Shown: positions 53,496-63,560 of the stretch, piece by piece
How positions within the stretch are numbered: the first letter of the stretch is position 1
Layout of the letters: each line of letters opens with the position of its first letter
Source of the DNA: Lanius collurio
Taxonomy: Eukaryota > Chordata > Aves > Passeriformes > Laniidae
Direction: 5' to 3'
NCBI GenBank assembly: GCA_020086605.1
Contig: JACBWW010000007.1
Coordinates: 23,272,956 to 23,336,955 of the forward strand
DNA length: 64,000 bases
The notes under the pieces: model-generated
The model's database searches: none
Told to the model about the DNA's origin: nothing
The model's input: only the letters and a program-made list of their open reading frames with translations
Program-made: the position numbers and the translations under genes

Positions 53496-56130
53496 TTGTT
53501 CTTCTCATGACCTGTCAAATTCATGGGATCAGGCAAGTCTATATCGCACTTCTGACCAATTCAGCTCTTTGGGAAGTATGGACAGCTGGGACCACACTCC
53601 ACCAGTAGCACAGTATGGAAGACTTTCTTCTGCAAGGTCTAATAGTAGCATTGATCATCTAGGGAGCCAAAGTAAGCGGGATTCAGCCTATGGGTCTTTT
53701 TCTACGAGTTCTAGCACCCCTGACCACACTCTGTCCAATGCTGACACTTCTTCGACAGAGAACATGCTTTACAAAGTGGGCCACTGGGAGACTACTAAGC
53801 ATGGAAGCAAGTCTGGCCAGTTTTTGAACGACAGCAGTGGAACAGAGGACAAACCTGGGTATTTGCCAGCTCCCGTCCAGTATGAGAGCAACAAAAGTCC
53901 AAGAACAGAGGAATATGCAGATGGCAAGCTCACTAGCTCTGGAAGATCCAGTTTTGGACCTGTCTGGTATGTTCCTGATAAGAAGAAGTCTTCATCTCCT
54001 CCCCCCCCACCTCCACCTCTTCGTAGTGACAGCTTTGCTGCTACCAAGGGCCATGAGAAAGCCCATGGCCCTGTGTGCTCAGAGGGTGCCAGCACGCAGC
54101 ACTTTACAGCCTTGAACCGATCTCAGCCCAGGAGTGACTGGAGTTTGGAAACTGCAGAGCAGCAGCGGCGGCCCTCCAGACCATGTGACAGGAGGATCAG
54201 CAGCTCAAATTATAAATCCAATCTCGGTTCAGAACACACTTTTTCTTCAGCTGGTGAAAGGTACAGTAGTAATGCAGGGACTGTGAACAAACTGCAGCCA
54301 TCCTTGTCCAGCACCGATGTTAGGTTTTCACAGCCTGCTTACACTTACCACCACCAGCACCAGTACAGTGATGAAAGCACCTTTTATCACAGTGCAAGAA
54401 TCTGTGCTGCACCTAAAGATCAGCAACATTATATGTCCTACAGTGGCATTCAGGAGTTATCTACAGATCATTTTCATGGCTACAGTCTAAACCAATCCAA
54501 TCTGCCTAACACTTCTTTGAACAGTGCTGCTGAACAAAAGGTGGACAGCACTGGACAAAGTCGATACTATTGTGTGACAGCAAAACAGCCTGCTCAGGGA
54601 AACTCAAAGCCACTGCAATTCAAGGATGACAGCTGGAAACCTGCAGTGGGAAGTGATGTGTCACTTGGACCTCATGAAAATTCTGCAGTTATTACAATGG
54701 CCCAAAACCCAAAATACTATCTACCTCAACAGTGTGTTGAATCTTCACGGACAAAATGTGAGAACAGTAGTCATTACCCAGTAGACAGAGAGGGAGATGC
54801 TAGATGTGCTGTAGTAGAAGAATCTAAAAAACCTAATCATACTGAAAAGTCTGGACAAAAGAAAAGCTGTGAGAACAGCTCTGAGGAAAGTGAAACTAGG
54901 CACAGTCAACAGGAGTATGTAAAGGGCTGTGTCCTTACCACTGAAAACAGACCTGCTCAGAAAGATTTTAGGTGGGGGAAAGATGAGAGTAGCAAGATTT
55001 CTCCTCAGAAGACACCAATGTTGCACTCTTTAGCTCAGGAAGGGAAAAAACAGTCTGACAACAACCCAGAAGCAGTAACAGAACGACAGACCTCATTTGA
55101 CACTCACCTGTCCAAACAGGCACGAAGGAGTGATCGTTTTGCAACAACCCTCAGAAATGAGATCCAAATGAGAAGAGCAAAGCTGCAGAAAAGTAGAAGT
55201 ACTGTTACACTAGTAGGGTCATCTGAAACAGAGGAGTGCAGTGAGACCTGGAAACCAGATTCAACAGAGGATGTCACCGCCTCCCCAGACACAAACTTTA
55301 CCAGCACCTACAAAGATCACCTCAAGGAAGCACAGGCCAGGGTTCTGAGTGCAACGTCCTTCAGACGTCGGGACTTGGAGCCCAGCCCCGCTGAGTATCT
55401 CCCCAGGTCACCTGAGCGGAAAACTGGTAGTTACAACTCGTCGTTACTGGCTTTGGTTTCTGAAGATGTCTCTGGATTTCTTGAGGCTACACAAACCAAA
55501 CCAAACCCTACAGGGAGTGGCACTCATCACCTTCCTCGCATTGGAGCAAGGAAGAGGTTCACAACAGAGCAAAAACTGAAGTCCTACTCAGAACCAGAGA
55601 AGATCAATGAGGTGGGCATGTCAGAGAATGAATGCCATTCTCATTGCTGTCCAAATATATCAGAAGAAGCCCTGGGCTCATTTGCAGACAGGTGGAAATT
55701 TTTTGAAGAAACAAGTAAGCCTGCATCTAGAAAATCATCACAGAAACCAGGTCCCCATGGTCTAGCAGAGGGACAGCCTGAGAAGCCAGATAGGAAAGTG
55801 CAAGAGGGAGAGGAGCTGTGGTATGAGAGAAGAGGTCGGATAACCTCTGCTGGACTTGAAACTGCTCATGCTTCAAAAGATAGTGTCCACCATAGCAGCA
55901 GCAATAGGGCTGCTGAGAGGACTGGGAAATCTGCACAGCCACAGCGCCTGGGGACCTTTGCAGAGTATGAGGCATCGTGGAAGGAGCAGCGGAAGCCAAT
56001 AGAGCCTCGGAGCTCAGGAAGGTACCATTCAGCTGATAATATCCTCGATACAGGCCATGAACAGCATGGGAAATCCCAATACACTCATGAGAGGTCCAGA
56101 TCATCCCCTTCCACTGATTTCTACAAACAG
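53496..56130 (+). CDS. SHROOM2: SHROOM2 large central exon with ASD1 actin-binding region
   Basis: Seen: acceptor TTGCTTCAATAG ends at 53495 and the donor GTACAAG starts at 56131. The 2635 nt complete a Ser codon and give 878 further codons without a stop. In order: a Ser-rich start (CSSHDLSNSWDQ); the block SNSSIDHLGSQSKRDSAYGS (about 53640-53695); FGPVWYVPDKKK then seven Pro and LRSDSFAATK (about 53953-54045); a bird-type His/Tyr/Gln-rich stretch (about 54340-54480); the ASD1 region (about 55110-55610) with RRSDRFATTLRNEIQMRRAK, TYKDHLKEAQARVLSATSF and RFTTEQKLKSYSEPEK; FADRWKFFEETSKP; RLGTFAEYEASWKEQRKP; and SSGRYHSADNILD. Known: ASD1 of Shroom proteins binds F-actin directly and directs the protein to cortical and apical actin, where the later ASD2 recruits Rho-kinase to drive myosin II contraction. 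SHROOM2 has been linked to endothelial contractility and to melanosome positioning in pigment epithelium. The blocks outside ASD1 are low-complexity and probably disordered. Frame and residue order agree with SHROOM2 rather than SHROOM3. Confidence 0.97.
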
Positions 56131-58048
56131 GTACAAGTGTCTTTTGCATTATCCTTTAAATTGCCCAAGGTGGTGGGGGACAGTAGAGGAGTGGAGGGGA
56201 AAAGAGTATTTTTGTGAAGATTTCCAATTTAGGAACACTGTGTAATATGGTATTTGCCTTTTGTCAGTAAAGCAGTAAATGTTACAGGTAGCTCTCTTAA
56301 GTAAAATGAGGAAGATCAAAGTTCGTACTTTGCAAGAGCAATTGGATCAAAGTAATTTCATGTATGTTGTAGTCAGATGGAAAAAAAAAACATGGTTGAT
56401 TTGCTAATATCCTCTTTTTTACAATTGAGATGTAGGAAATTCAAAGCAATCTTCACCTGGAGTTATTTTTCCATTGGTTTGGCTGTATTCCCTGTTTTAA
56501 GGTTTTGAATTCTCTGAAACTATGAGTAAAGTGTTCCAAGTGTAAATAATACATAATTTTGTCTAATTTTTTAATGGTCTAATAGTTTCCATGGATGTCC
56601 TCTTTTCTTCTAAAGTTGCTTCATGCAACAGCTACATAGGACAAAACTTCTGCCTAATAAAATTTAGAGATAACAAATACACCTGTTAATATTAAAACTA
56701 CAGCAACAATGAGACTGCATAATGTTTTGTTTTATGTCAGTTTGCTTAATTTAAAATGTATACATTTACTCCTTAGAGAGATGCCAAATATCTGTTCAAC
56801 TTGCAAGTAAATACTAAGTTAATTTTTAACAGGGCAGGGCCAGGCAATGGTTGGCAGGTGGCACTGGAAGTAAACAGAGAAACCAAGTCTCTTTAGTTCT
56901 CTGCTAAAAGATGTTCAAGCTGCTACAAGATTACATGATATGTATAAGGAGTCACAGTGTGTTCAACCTGCATTGAACTACGCCTTCTGCAAGAATAGAA
57001 TTGAAAGCAATGCAGTTGTATATTACTTTTTCTTTATTTTTTCCCCTCTTGGGGAAAATGTTGCATACGTACATACACAGGTCACCTGTGTGTGTGTAGA
57101 CATGGAGTAGAATGAGAATAGCTCAAAAAGAAACAAAAATGTTGATTTCTGAAAGTTGTGGACTGTCTTTCCGTAAGTTGTGTCTTCTCATTTGACATAA
57201 GTTTTTTTTGAACTGTATGTGTGGACTTAACTTATGCAGATTTACTAGGGCAGAGATTCCAAGCACTGAAAATATTCACCTGGAAGTTATTTTGAAAATT
57301 AAATTCATTAAATTATTAAATAATTGCCTGTCCAGCAGAAAAAAAAAATCACATAATCTATTCCCTGTATGCATTTCTGGATTATTAGTCAGTGCCTTTA
57401 AGTTCAGTATAGGCCTCCTGGGGCAAAAAGCAGACACCTGTTTAGGCACCTGGAAAATATGGTGATAAGTGCATTGAAGATGCTTACAACAGACTGAAGT
57501 AAATAAAGATGTTGTTTTGCATATATGATTCAGATTATTCCAGTGCTAATGTGCAATTAAATTTCCTGTAGGTTCAGTGTTTGTAATGCAAAGCTATGCT
57601 TTGGGTGGAGTTGTTTGAAGATGGTGAGATAATAACGTTCTGGAAAAGCGCTGTTGGTGTTTTACTGAGAAACTAAAGTACACGCATGGGGATTCACAAC
57701 CTGGTGCATACTTGCATCTCCTAAAATGTGAGCAACTCTCCTGCAACTTCTGTGCCTCTTTTTTTGTTTGTTTTTGCGAAATGGAAGTTGCAAACGTTTA
57801 TATAAATGTTAAGCTCTTCTGTAGATCAGCAAAGCAGAGCAGCAACGTGAGCACAGCCAGGTCGGGAGTGCTGCGCAAGAGGTCACAGAGCACACTGTAC
57901 TGCTTAAAATCCAACAAGCTTAAAACATGCTATGCTGTTGACTTCATGTATATTCAAACAGAGCAAACCCACAAATAAGAGGTTCCATAATCATAGATTT
58001 TTTGGGAGTCTGAAACATGATGACTTGGTCTCTTTAAACCTCTTTTAG
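56131..58048 (+). other. SHROOM2: SHROOM2 intron after the large exon (about 1.9 kb)
   Basis: Begins GTACAAG and ends TCTTTTAG, joining two phase-0 exon ends. The large-exon frame continues 28 codons into it before a TGA at 56215-56217. An AATAAA hexamer occurs at 56656-56661. The rest is AT-rich sequence with nothing else recognised. Confidence 0.85.
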
Positions 58049-58152
58049 GAAGTATCAGTTGAAGTAAGGAGGCAAGCAGAGGATTTAAAGGAAGATGGGG
58101 AGTGTATTTTCTCTAATGTTAACAAACTGGATGAAAGGAACTGCACTGTAAG
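58049..58152 (+). CDS. SHROOM2: SHROOM2 exon following the large central exon
   Basis: Seen: acceptor CCTCTTTTAG ends at 58048 and a consensus donor GTAAGT starts at 58153. The preceding large exon ends on a complete CAG (Gln) codon, so this exon is read from its first base: EVSVEVRRQAEDLKEDGECI then FSNVNKLDERNCTV, plus AG of a split codon. Known: in human SHROOM2 the large exon ends with a TDHYKQ-like string followed by EASVELRRQA, which matches TDFYKQ|EVSVEVRRQA here and fixes the exon. The second half has diverged and I would not identify it alone. The continuing exons, including the C-terminal ASD2 Rho-kinase-binding domain, are outside the window on the right. Confidence 0.92.
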
Positions 58153-58370
58153 GTAAGTATGTCATAATTTCTCTCTCTAAAAGATTTTTTTTGACAAATT
58201 TCTCTGATCTGATCTTTTCCTGACTTAAACTGCAAGTTTTGCTGTGATGATTTCAGAGTTTCTGCTATGCCTTTTCCCCTTGTTTTCCTTCTCCCCACAT
58301 ACTTCAATATGCACGATAGATTTAATGTTGGACTGAAATTTTTGGGGAGCTTAAAGAAATTGTTGTGATG

Positions 58371-58404
58371 ATTTCCATCTACCAGTGCCGAAGCCGAGTG
58401 ACAA
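58371..58404. repeat. 34-bp dispersed element, copy 1
   Basis: ATTTCCATCTACCAG then TGCCGAAGCCGAGTGACAA. It matches 30 of 34 bases in copy 2 at 59279-59312. It lies within a 52-bp segment (58364-58415) bracketed by exact 14-bp direct repeats CTTAAAGAAATTGT at 58350-58363 and 58416-58429. Confidence 0.8.
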
Positions 58405-59164
58405 TTTAGTGTAAACTTAAAGAAATTGTGGAGCGTTGAGCATATTACAGTTTGTTTGGCGGCAGTTGATTCTTATTTGTGTGCATGAAATGATAGTTAC
58501 AGGTTTTTTCAGGGGTAGGCTGGGGGCCTGAGGTTTCCCAAAACAGATTTCCAGTATTATCCTTGGCAAAGACAGCATGCTGCTGAAGCATAGTAGTGCT
58601 GTAAATTGGACTTTTCTTGTGCATTTACAGAATAGAGTACATGAATAGAAGACGCTAACATTTGTTTCAGTGTTTCATCGGCTCTGATTTTCTGTTAATT
58701 AATGTTTTAGTTATTGTACAATGTTTTCAAACCATTTTCAAAGGTGTGACTGTGTGCACAGTATAGTTAAAGTCCTTTAAATGTCCGGTATGCTGAGGTG
58801 CCCTCGTCCTGGCCCGTTGTGGTTTAAGCAGTGATTTCATCAATCGCTGATCCTGCGGCTGCTGAAGCCGAGCTGAGGTTGTGCACACGCTGCTGTCGCG
58901 AGGTCTGACAGCTCTGGGTTTTGTAACAGGGAACCCATGCATAGGAAGAAAGCACCTCTATAGGCTTTCCTCGGTTCTGCAAGTGGTATTAATATCTCAA
59001 GGGAAGAGGAAATGATGAACTGTAGCGAGCATACACTCTAGCCGTGACCATAAAACCTTGTAAAAAGTTAGTGTTTATTTGTGGGTTTGTATTTTGCATT
59101 GCTTATGGCTCAGCTGAAGAGACCACCCCCTGTTTTTCTAATTTTTGGTAGCCCTTTGTACTTC

Positions 59165-59280
59165 CCGTAGTGATTTCCGAATGCGCAGCCCGGGAGGGTG
59201 CGAGTGTGCGGCCACGCCTGGGGGCGGAGGGGGAGCCGGGCTGCTGTGGGCGGGCAGCGTCTCTGCGCGAGTGAAAGCAT
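59165..59280. promoter_or_regulatory. CpG-rich intronic patch
   Basis: Contains TGCGCA and CTGCGCGAG (NRF1-like words) and GGGGGCGGAGG/GGGCGGGC (GC-box-like). With the CpG-rich patch at 58800-58920 it forms an unusual GC enrichment just downstream of the exon at 58049. It directly abuts the second copy of the 34-bp element at 59279. Function is unproven. Confidence 0.35.
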
Positions 59281-59312
59281 TTCCATCTACCAGCAACGAA
59301 GCCGAGTCACAA
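59279..59312. repeat. 34-bp dispersed element, copy 2
   Basis: ATTTCCATCTACCAG then CAACGAAGCCGAGTCACAA. Differences from copy 1 are TGC/CAA in the middle and G/C near the end. It follows immediately after a CpG-rich patch and lacks the 14-bp flanking repeats of copy 1. Confidence 0.8.
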
Positions 59313-60269
59313 AAGCATGAATAATACTCCTACGCCAGCATTTTAGCAGTGTTTGTGCAGCACAATTCTTGCTTTATAATCATGGAATCCATGAAAATCA
59401 CATGACACTGGGCACCAGCTGCAATAACTGTTTTTTTCAGCTGGAGCCTATTTTGACATACTATTTCAGATGTAGTGTTTGGCCATTTTACCATATTACA
59501 GAAGGTTTTGTGACATGGTCTCTTTCACAGTTTTTCTCTCAACATTGATATGCAGAGGGTTGATATGCTTTCTGTATTCAAAAAACTAACTAATTAAAAT
59601 CCCTCATTTGGCATTTAATTCCTGTGTTGTGAACTACCACTGCGTGATAATGAATGGCTGCCTTATTGGAAAGAATATATATTTCTGTGTGCTCCTTTTT
59701 TAACAAGGCATTCTTGTGCTCAAAAGGAACTGGACCCATGACATGGATTGATTATATGATTTTTGAGCTGCCCTAAAGGCATTTAGTTTTCTATTTCAAA
59801 AATCTAGCAATCTGCAAATGGCTAGCAAATCTACCTAATTCAGGGTATGTGCTAGAACATGAATAGTATCTTAACCAGGGATCTCCCTTATAGTCATATT
59901 TAATACTTTTTTAAAAAAATTATTTTTGGATTAAATTGCTGGCAGCTGTTATTTTGTGCTACTGAGACCTGTGTGCTATGGATGCCTTTCTGCTACCAAT
60001 GTGATGCTGCTGAACACAAGAGTGGCCCTTCTGCATTTGTGGGGGTGAATTTCCAGGAACTCAAGCTGAGAGACAACTGTGGAGTCCAGGAGTGCTTTCT
60101 CCAGGTTAGGGACTGTCCTATACTATAGAGTGCCTCTGGCCTTCCTCCCCTTAAGTTCTTTGAGAAAAAAAAAAAAAAGAAATTAATAACTTGAAATAAA
60201 CTTTGAATATTTGCCATGTACAGCTTCCCTGATTTTTTCCATAGAAATACGAGTCTTTTTAATGCACTG

Positions 60270-60507
60270 AATTGATAATGAAAAACTGTTAGAATATTGT
60301 AACAGCAAATGGCTTTTTAAAAACAAACAAAAATAAAGATGCTTGATAATTTTTTTTTCTCCTGAGTTTTTTGCTGCAGTATTTTCTTCATAATCTAGAA
60401 TGAAAAAGGGTTAGAATATTGTAATAGCAAATGGCTTTTTAAAAACAAACAAAAATAAAGATGCTTGATAATTTTTTTTCTTGAGCTTTTTGCTGCAGTA
60501 TTTTCTT
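60270..60507. repeat. Tandem duplication, two copies of about 120 bp
   Basis: Copy 1 is about 60270-60389 and copy 2 about 60391-60507. Both contain GTTAGAATATTGTAA, GCAAATGGCTTTTTAAAAAC, AAACAAAAATAAAGATGCTT and TTTTTGCTGCAGTATTTTCT, with only a few substitutions and small indels in the T-runs. The high identity implies a fairly recent duplication. Confidence 0.93.
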
Positions 60508-61924
60508 GGCTGTTCTTTTTTAGCACACAGTTGTAAAACCTAAGTTAACACTGCTTTGAAAATGGGGGTGGGGGGAGGGAAAGGGTGAATATAGAGTTGA
60601 TGAAGATAATTTGTAAACCTCTTTCATCTTTGAGCTGTTTTCCCCCTCTGAGATTACTGAGTGCTTCCAATGAATTCAGGTTGTTTCATCTCCCTTTTTA
60701 GAAGAGCTCTAACATGTTCTTCTGAAGTGCAATATTTAATAGCTTAGGGCATTACTTTTATATGGAAAAGAAAATAGTGGTCCATAGCAGCCATTGTCAT
60801 CTCTTATGGAAGAACCAAACCACTCTTGTTATGAATTGAGTATTTTTATACTGAGGGGTTGGTGTGATTCTCTGCACGACCTTAACTTTAGGACAGCTTA
60901 AAAAGATTATACAATTCTGCTGATCGGTAAAACAAAAAAATGTGCTTTTTAAACTTTTACTGATGCTACTCTTTCTATTTCAGATTAGTTACAAAAGCTT
61001 ACCTTTTTACAGATGCAAAATGTGTGCTTCTTTAAACATCTTTCTGCATTTGTAAAATGACTTATACTAGTTATAGAATTAACTTCCTTATAGAAGTCTC
61101 CACAATTTCTAAGCTGAAATAGACTTTCAAAAGGTTAGAGAAGGAAATGAATGCTCTGACCAGTAGTCTTTGGCTTCCTGAAGTATGACATGCGCTCATA
61201 AAAGTCATTCTGCATCAAAAGAATCATGCTTTATGATCTAATTCTTAAGATTGCCATCTACCAGAGATGTTTACAGCCATTGCTTTTATTTACTTTCTAA
61301 GAACATTTGACTCCTAGCTCTATTAATTTGTTCCTGTGATGTCTATTAAAGTTACATAACTTCAAAAAGTGAAAAAGGATATGAGATCACAGGTTGCAGA
61401 AAACATTTCAACATTTAATAGGTGTCAAGTCCAAGAGCATGTGCATGTCAAGTGTAGGACCACAGCATAACTCAACTCTGATTAAACACTGTAAAATATT
61501 TAATTTGGTGTTTTCATACCTTAGGAGTTATTCCTATTTGAGTTGAACTCTTGAAGACAGAGGAAGAGCCTTTACAATACACAACCAAAATAAAAATAAT
61601 TTCTTAATGCCTAAGTTGTGCTAAATGCCCAAGTATAATTTTCTAGAAAAATCTTTGATAAACCTGAAACAGGAGCCTATAGACATGTTCTCAAGTGTTT
61701 TATTAGGCTCTACATAAGGAAACTGATTTTTCAGCACCTGGTGAATGTCTAGGCTCCATGCTCACCAGGAGCAGCAGAAAATTATTGTGCAAGGAAGGAG
61801 ATCCTTCAGCCATACAGGAATGTGAGTGACCTTATGTCTTCTGAATTGAGTCAGATGGAAAAGAATTTTAAAATTACCAGTAGTCCATTTGTGTATGTGT
61901 TTATTTGTGTCATGCATATATGGA

Positions 61925-61945
61925 TGTGTGTGTATATATATACAC
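61925..61945. repeat. Short (TG)n(TA)n microsatellite
   Basis: GTGTGTGTATATATATACAC; near-palindromic TA/TG run. Confidence 0.75.
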
Positions 61946-62424
61946 AGAGACATAAAAAACATATGTATGTATATTGATAGTTATTTCTCTTAGATTTTTC
62001 TGGTTTGTGACTGTTATAGGATTGGGGCTTACATAGCTATGAGGACTAATTAACAGTGGGGAAAAAAACCCCAATAATACACAATACACATTTGGACAAA
62101 TCAGTTCTTCATATTTACAATTGTAGATGGTATAAATTAGTAATTGGAAATATTCTTAGAAACTGCAGGTTTTTGTGACTCCAGAAATTTTAAATTCTAT
62201 ATTTTATTTGGGTTTCTTTTACTGTGGTGTCAGAAAAAATTAATATAGTACCAATATACAGTGTTAGGATCAGCTTAACTAGGAACTGAGCTACTGAAAG
62301 ACAAGACATGAAGGCTTGGAGGTTTTTATGTTTAGCAAAAGGGCCATTTCCTTAAATAGTTAGTGAGAACTTTTGTTGCTGGTGTTGTGTCCCGTAGATG
62401 TTTTAAACTTCTGTTCTTTATTGA

Positions 62425-63195
62425 GAACTGTAGAATCCTAGAATGGTTCAGTTCGGATGGGACCTTAAAAATAATCTAGTTCCAACTCTCCTGCCGTGGC
62501 CAGGGAGCTTTGCACTAGACCAGGTTACTCAGAGCCTCATCCAGCCTGGTCATTGACGCCTCCAGGTGTGGGAAGTCCACAGCTTCTCTGGATAACTGAT
62601 TCTAGTGCCTCACCACCCTCACAGTAAAGAATTTCTTCCTAATATCTCATCTAAACCTGCCTTCCTCCAGCTTAAGTTAATTCCCCCTTGTGCTATCACA
62701 ACATGGCTTTGTGAAAAGTCCCTCTCTGGTTTTCTTGTAGCCCCCTTTAGGTACTGGAAGGTGCTGTAAGGTCTCCTTGGAGCCTTCTCTTCTCTAGGCT
62801 CAACAGCCCCAACTCTCTCAGCGTGTTCTCAATGAGATGTTCCAGTGCTCTGATCATAGTAGTGGCCCTCCTCTGGACACATTCCAGCAAGGCCACGTTT
62901 TTCTTCTTTTGGGAACCCTAGAGCTGCATGCAGTAATCAAAGTGAGATTTCACAAAAGCAGTGACCCTCCACCTCCTGGCCACACTGCTTTTAGTGGTAG
63001 CCATTTGGCTCTCTGAGCTGGAAGTGCACACTGCCAAGTCATTATTGAGCTTTTTGTCCATACACACTCCCAAGTCTTTCTTCCCAAGGCTGGTCTTGGT
63101 CCATTCTCAGCCTGAACTTCTGCTTGGGATTGCCCTGACCCAGATTCAGAACCTGGCACTTGGCCTTGTTAATCTTCCTGAGGTTACTCATTTAT
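62425..63195 (-). mobile_element. CR1 LINE fragment, antisense, about 770 bp
   Basis: Reads as reverse complement of CR1 from its 3' end: AGAATCCTAGAATGGTTCAG, GGGACCTTAAAAATAATCTA, CAGCCTGGTCATTGACGCCT, AAAGAATTTCTTCCTAATAT, CCCCCTTGTGCTATCACAAC, CTCTTCTCTAGGCTCAACAG and GCCCTCCTCTGGACACATTC, then further upstream CR1 sequence (CCAAGTCTTTCTTCCCAAGG, CTGGCACTTGGCCTTGTTAA). It is the longest CR1 copy in the window. The ORFs at 62950-63305 are shadows of this decayed element. Confidence 0.9.
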
Positions 63196-63420
63196 TGTCG
63201 CAGTTAAACAGTCAGACTGTGAGTTGCTTTTCCTGGCTGAACATTGTAGGACAAGTATGTCTCAGTTATTGCAGGACTCACCAAGACATTACCAGAGCTA
63301 TGTAAGCAAAATGTTTTCACCCTATTCCTTGTGAGGAAGAAATAGTGTGATCTCGTGCTACTGCTTCCTTAGAAATCAGTGGAAAAATTACTTTGGCAAA
63401 CATTTCATGCATGTGTTAAC

Positions 63421-63560
63421 AAGCTCCACAGAGCTTTCTCTTGTCCAGACTGAACAATCCCAACTCTCTCATCGTGACTTCACAGGAGAGGTGTTCCATC
63501 CCTCTGATCATCTCCCTGGCACTCCTCTGGATTTGCTCCAGCAGGTCCATGTCCTTAGCA
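63421..63560 (-). mobile_element. Second antisense CR1 fragment
   Basis: CAACTCTCTCATCGTGACTT, CCTCTGATCATCTCCCTGGC, ACTCCTCTGGATTTGCTCCA and GCAGGTCCATGTCCTT match an internal part of the CR1 3' region in antisense. It repeats a segment already present in the neighbouring copy (62800-62890), so it is a separate insertion or a rearranged piece. Confidence 0.8.

Noticed and set aside
53769..56149. Several antisense and alternate-frame ORFs inside the large exon.
   Set aside because: They are shadows of a 2.6-kb open exon; the sense frame has clear family matches throughout.
58364..58430. Possible C/D-box snoRNA beginning at GTGATGA (58365-58371).
   Set aside because: A C-box-like word is present, but no CTGA D box with terminal pairing was found at a suitable distance.
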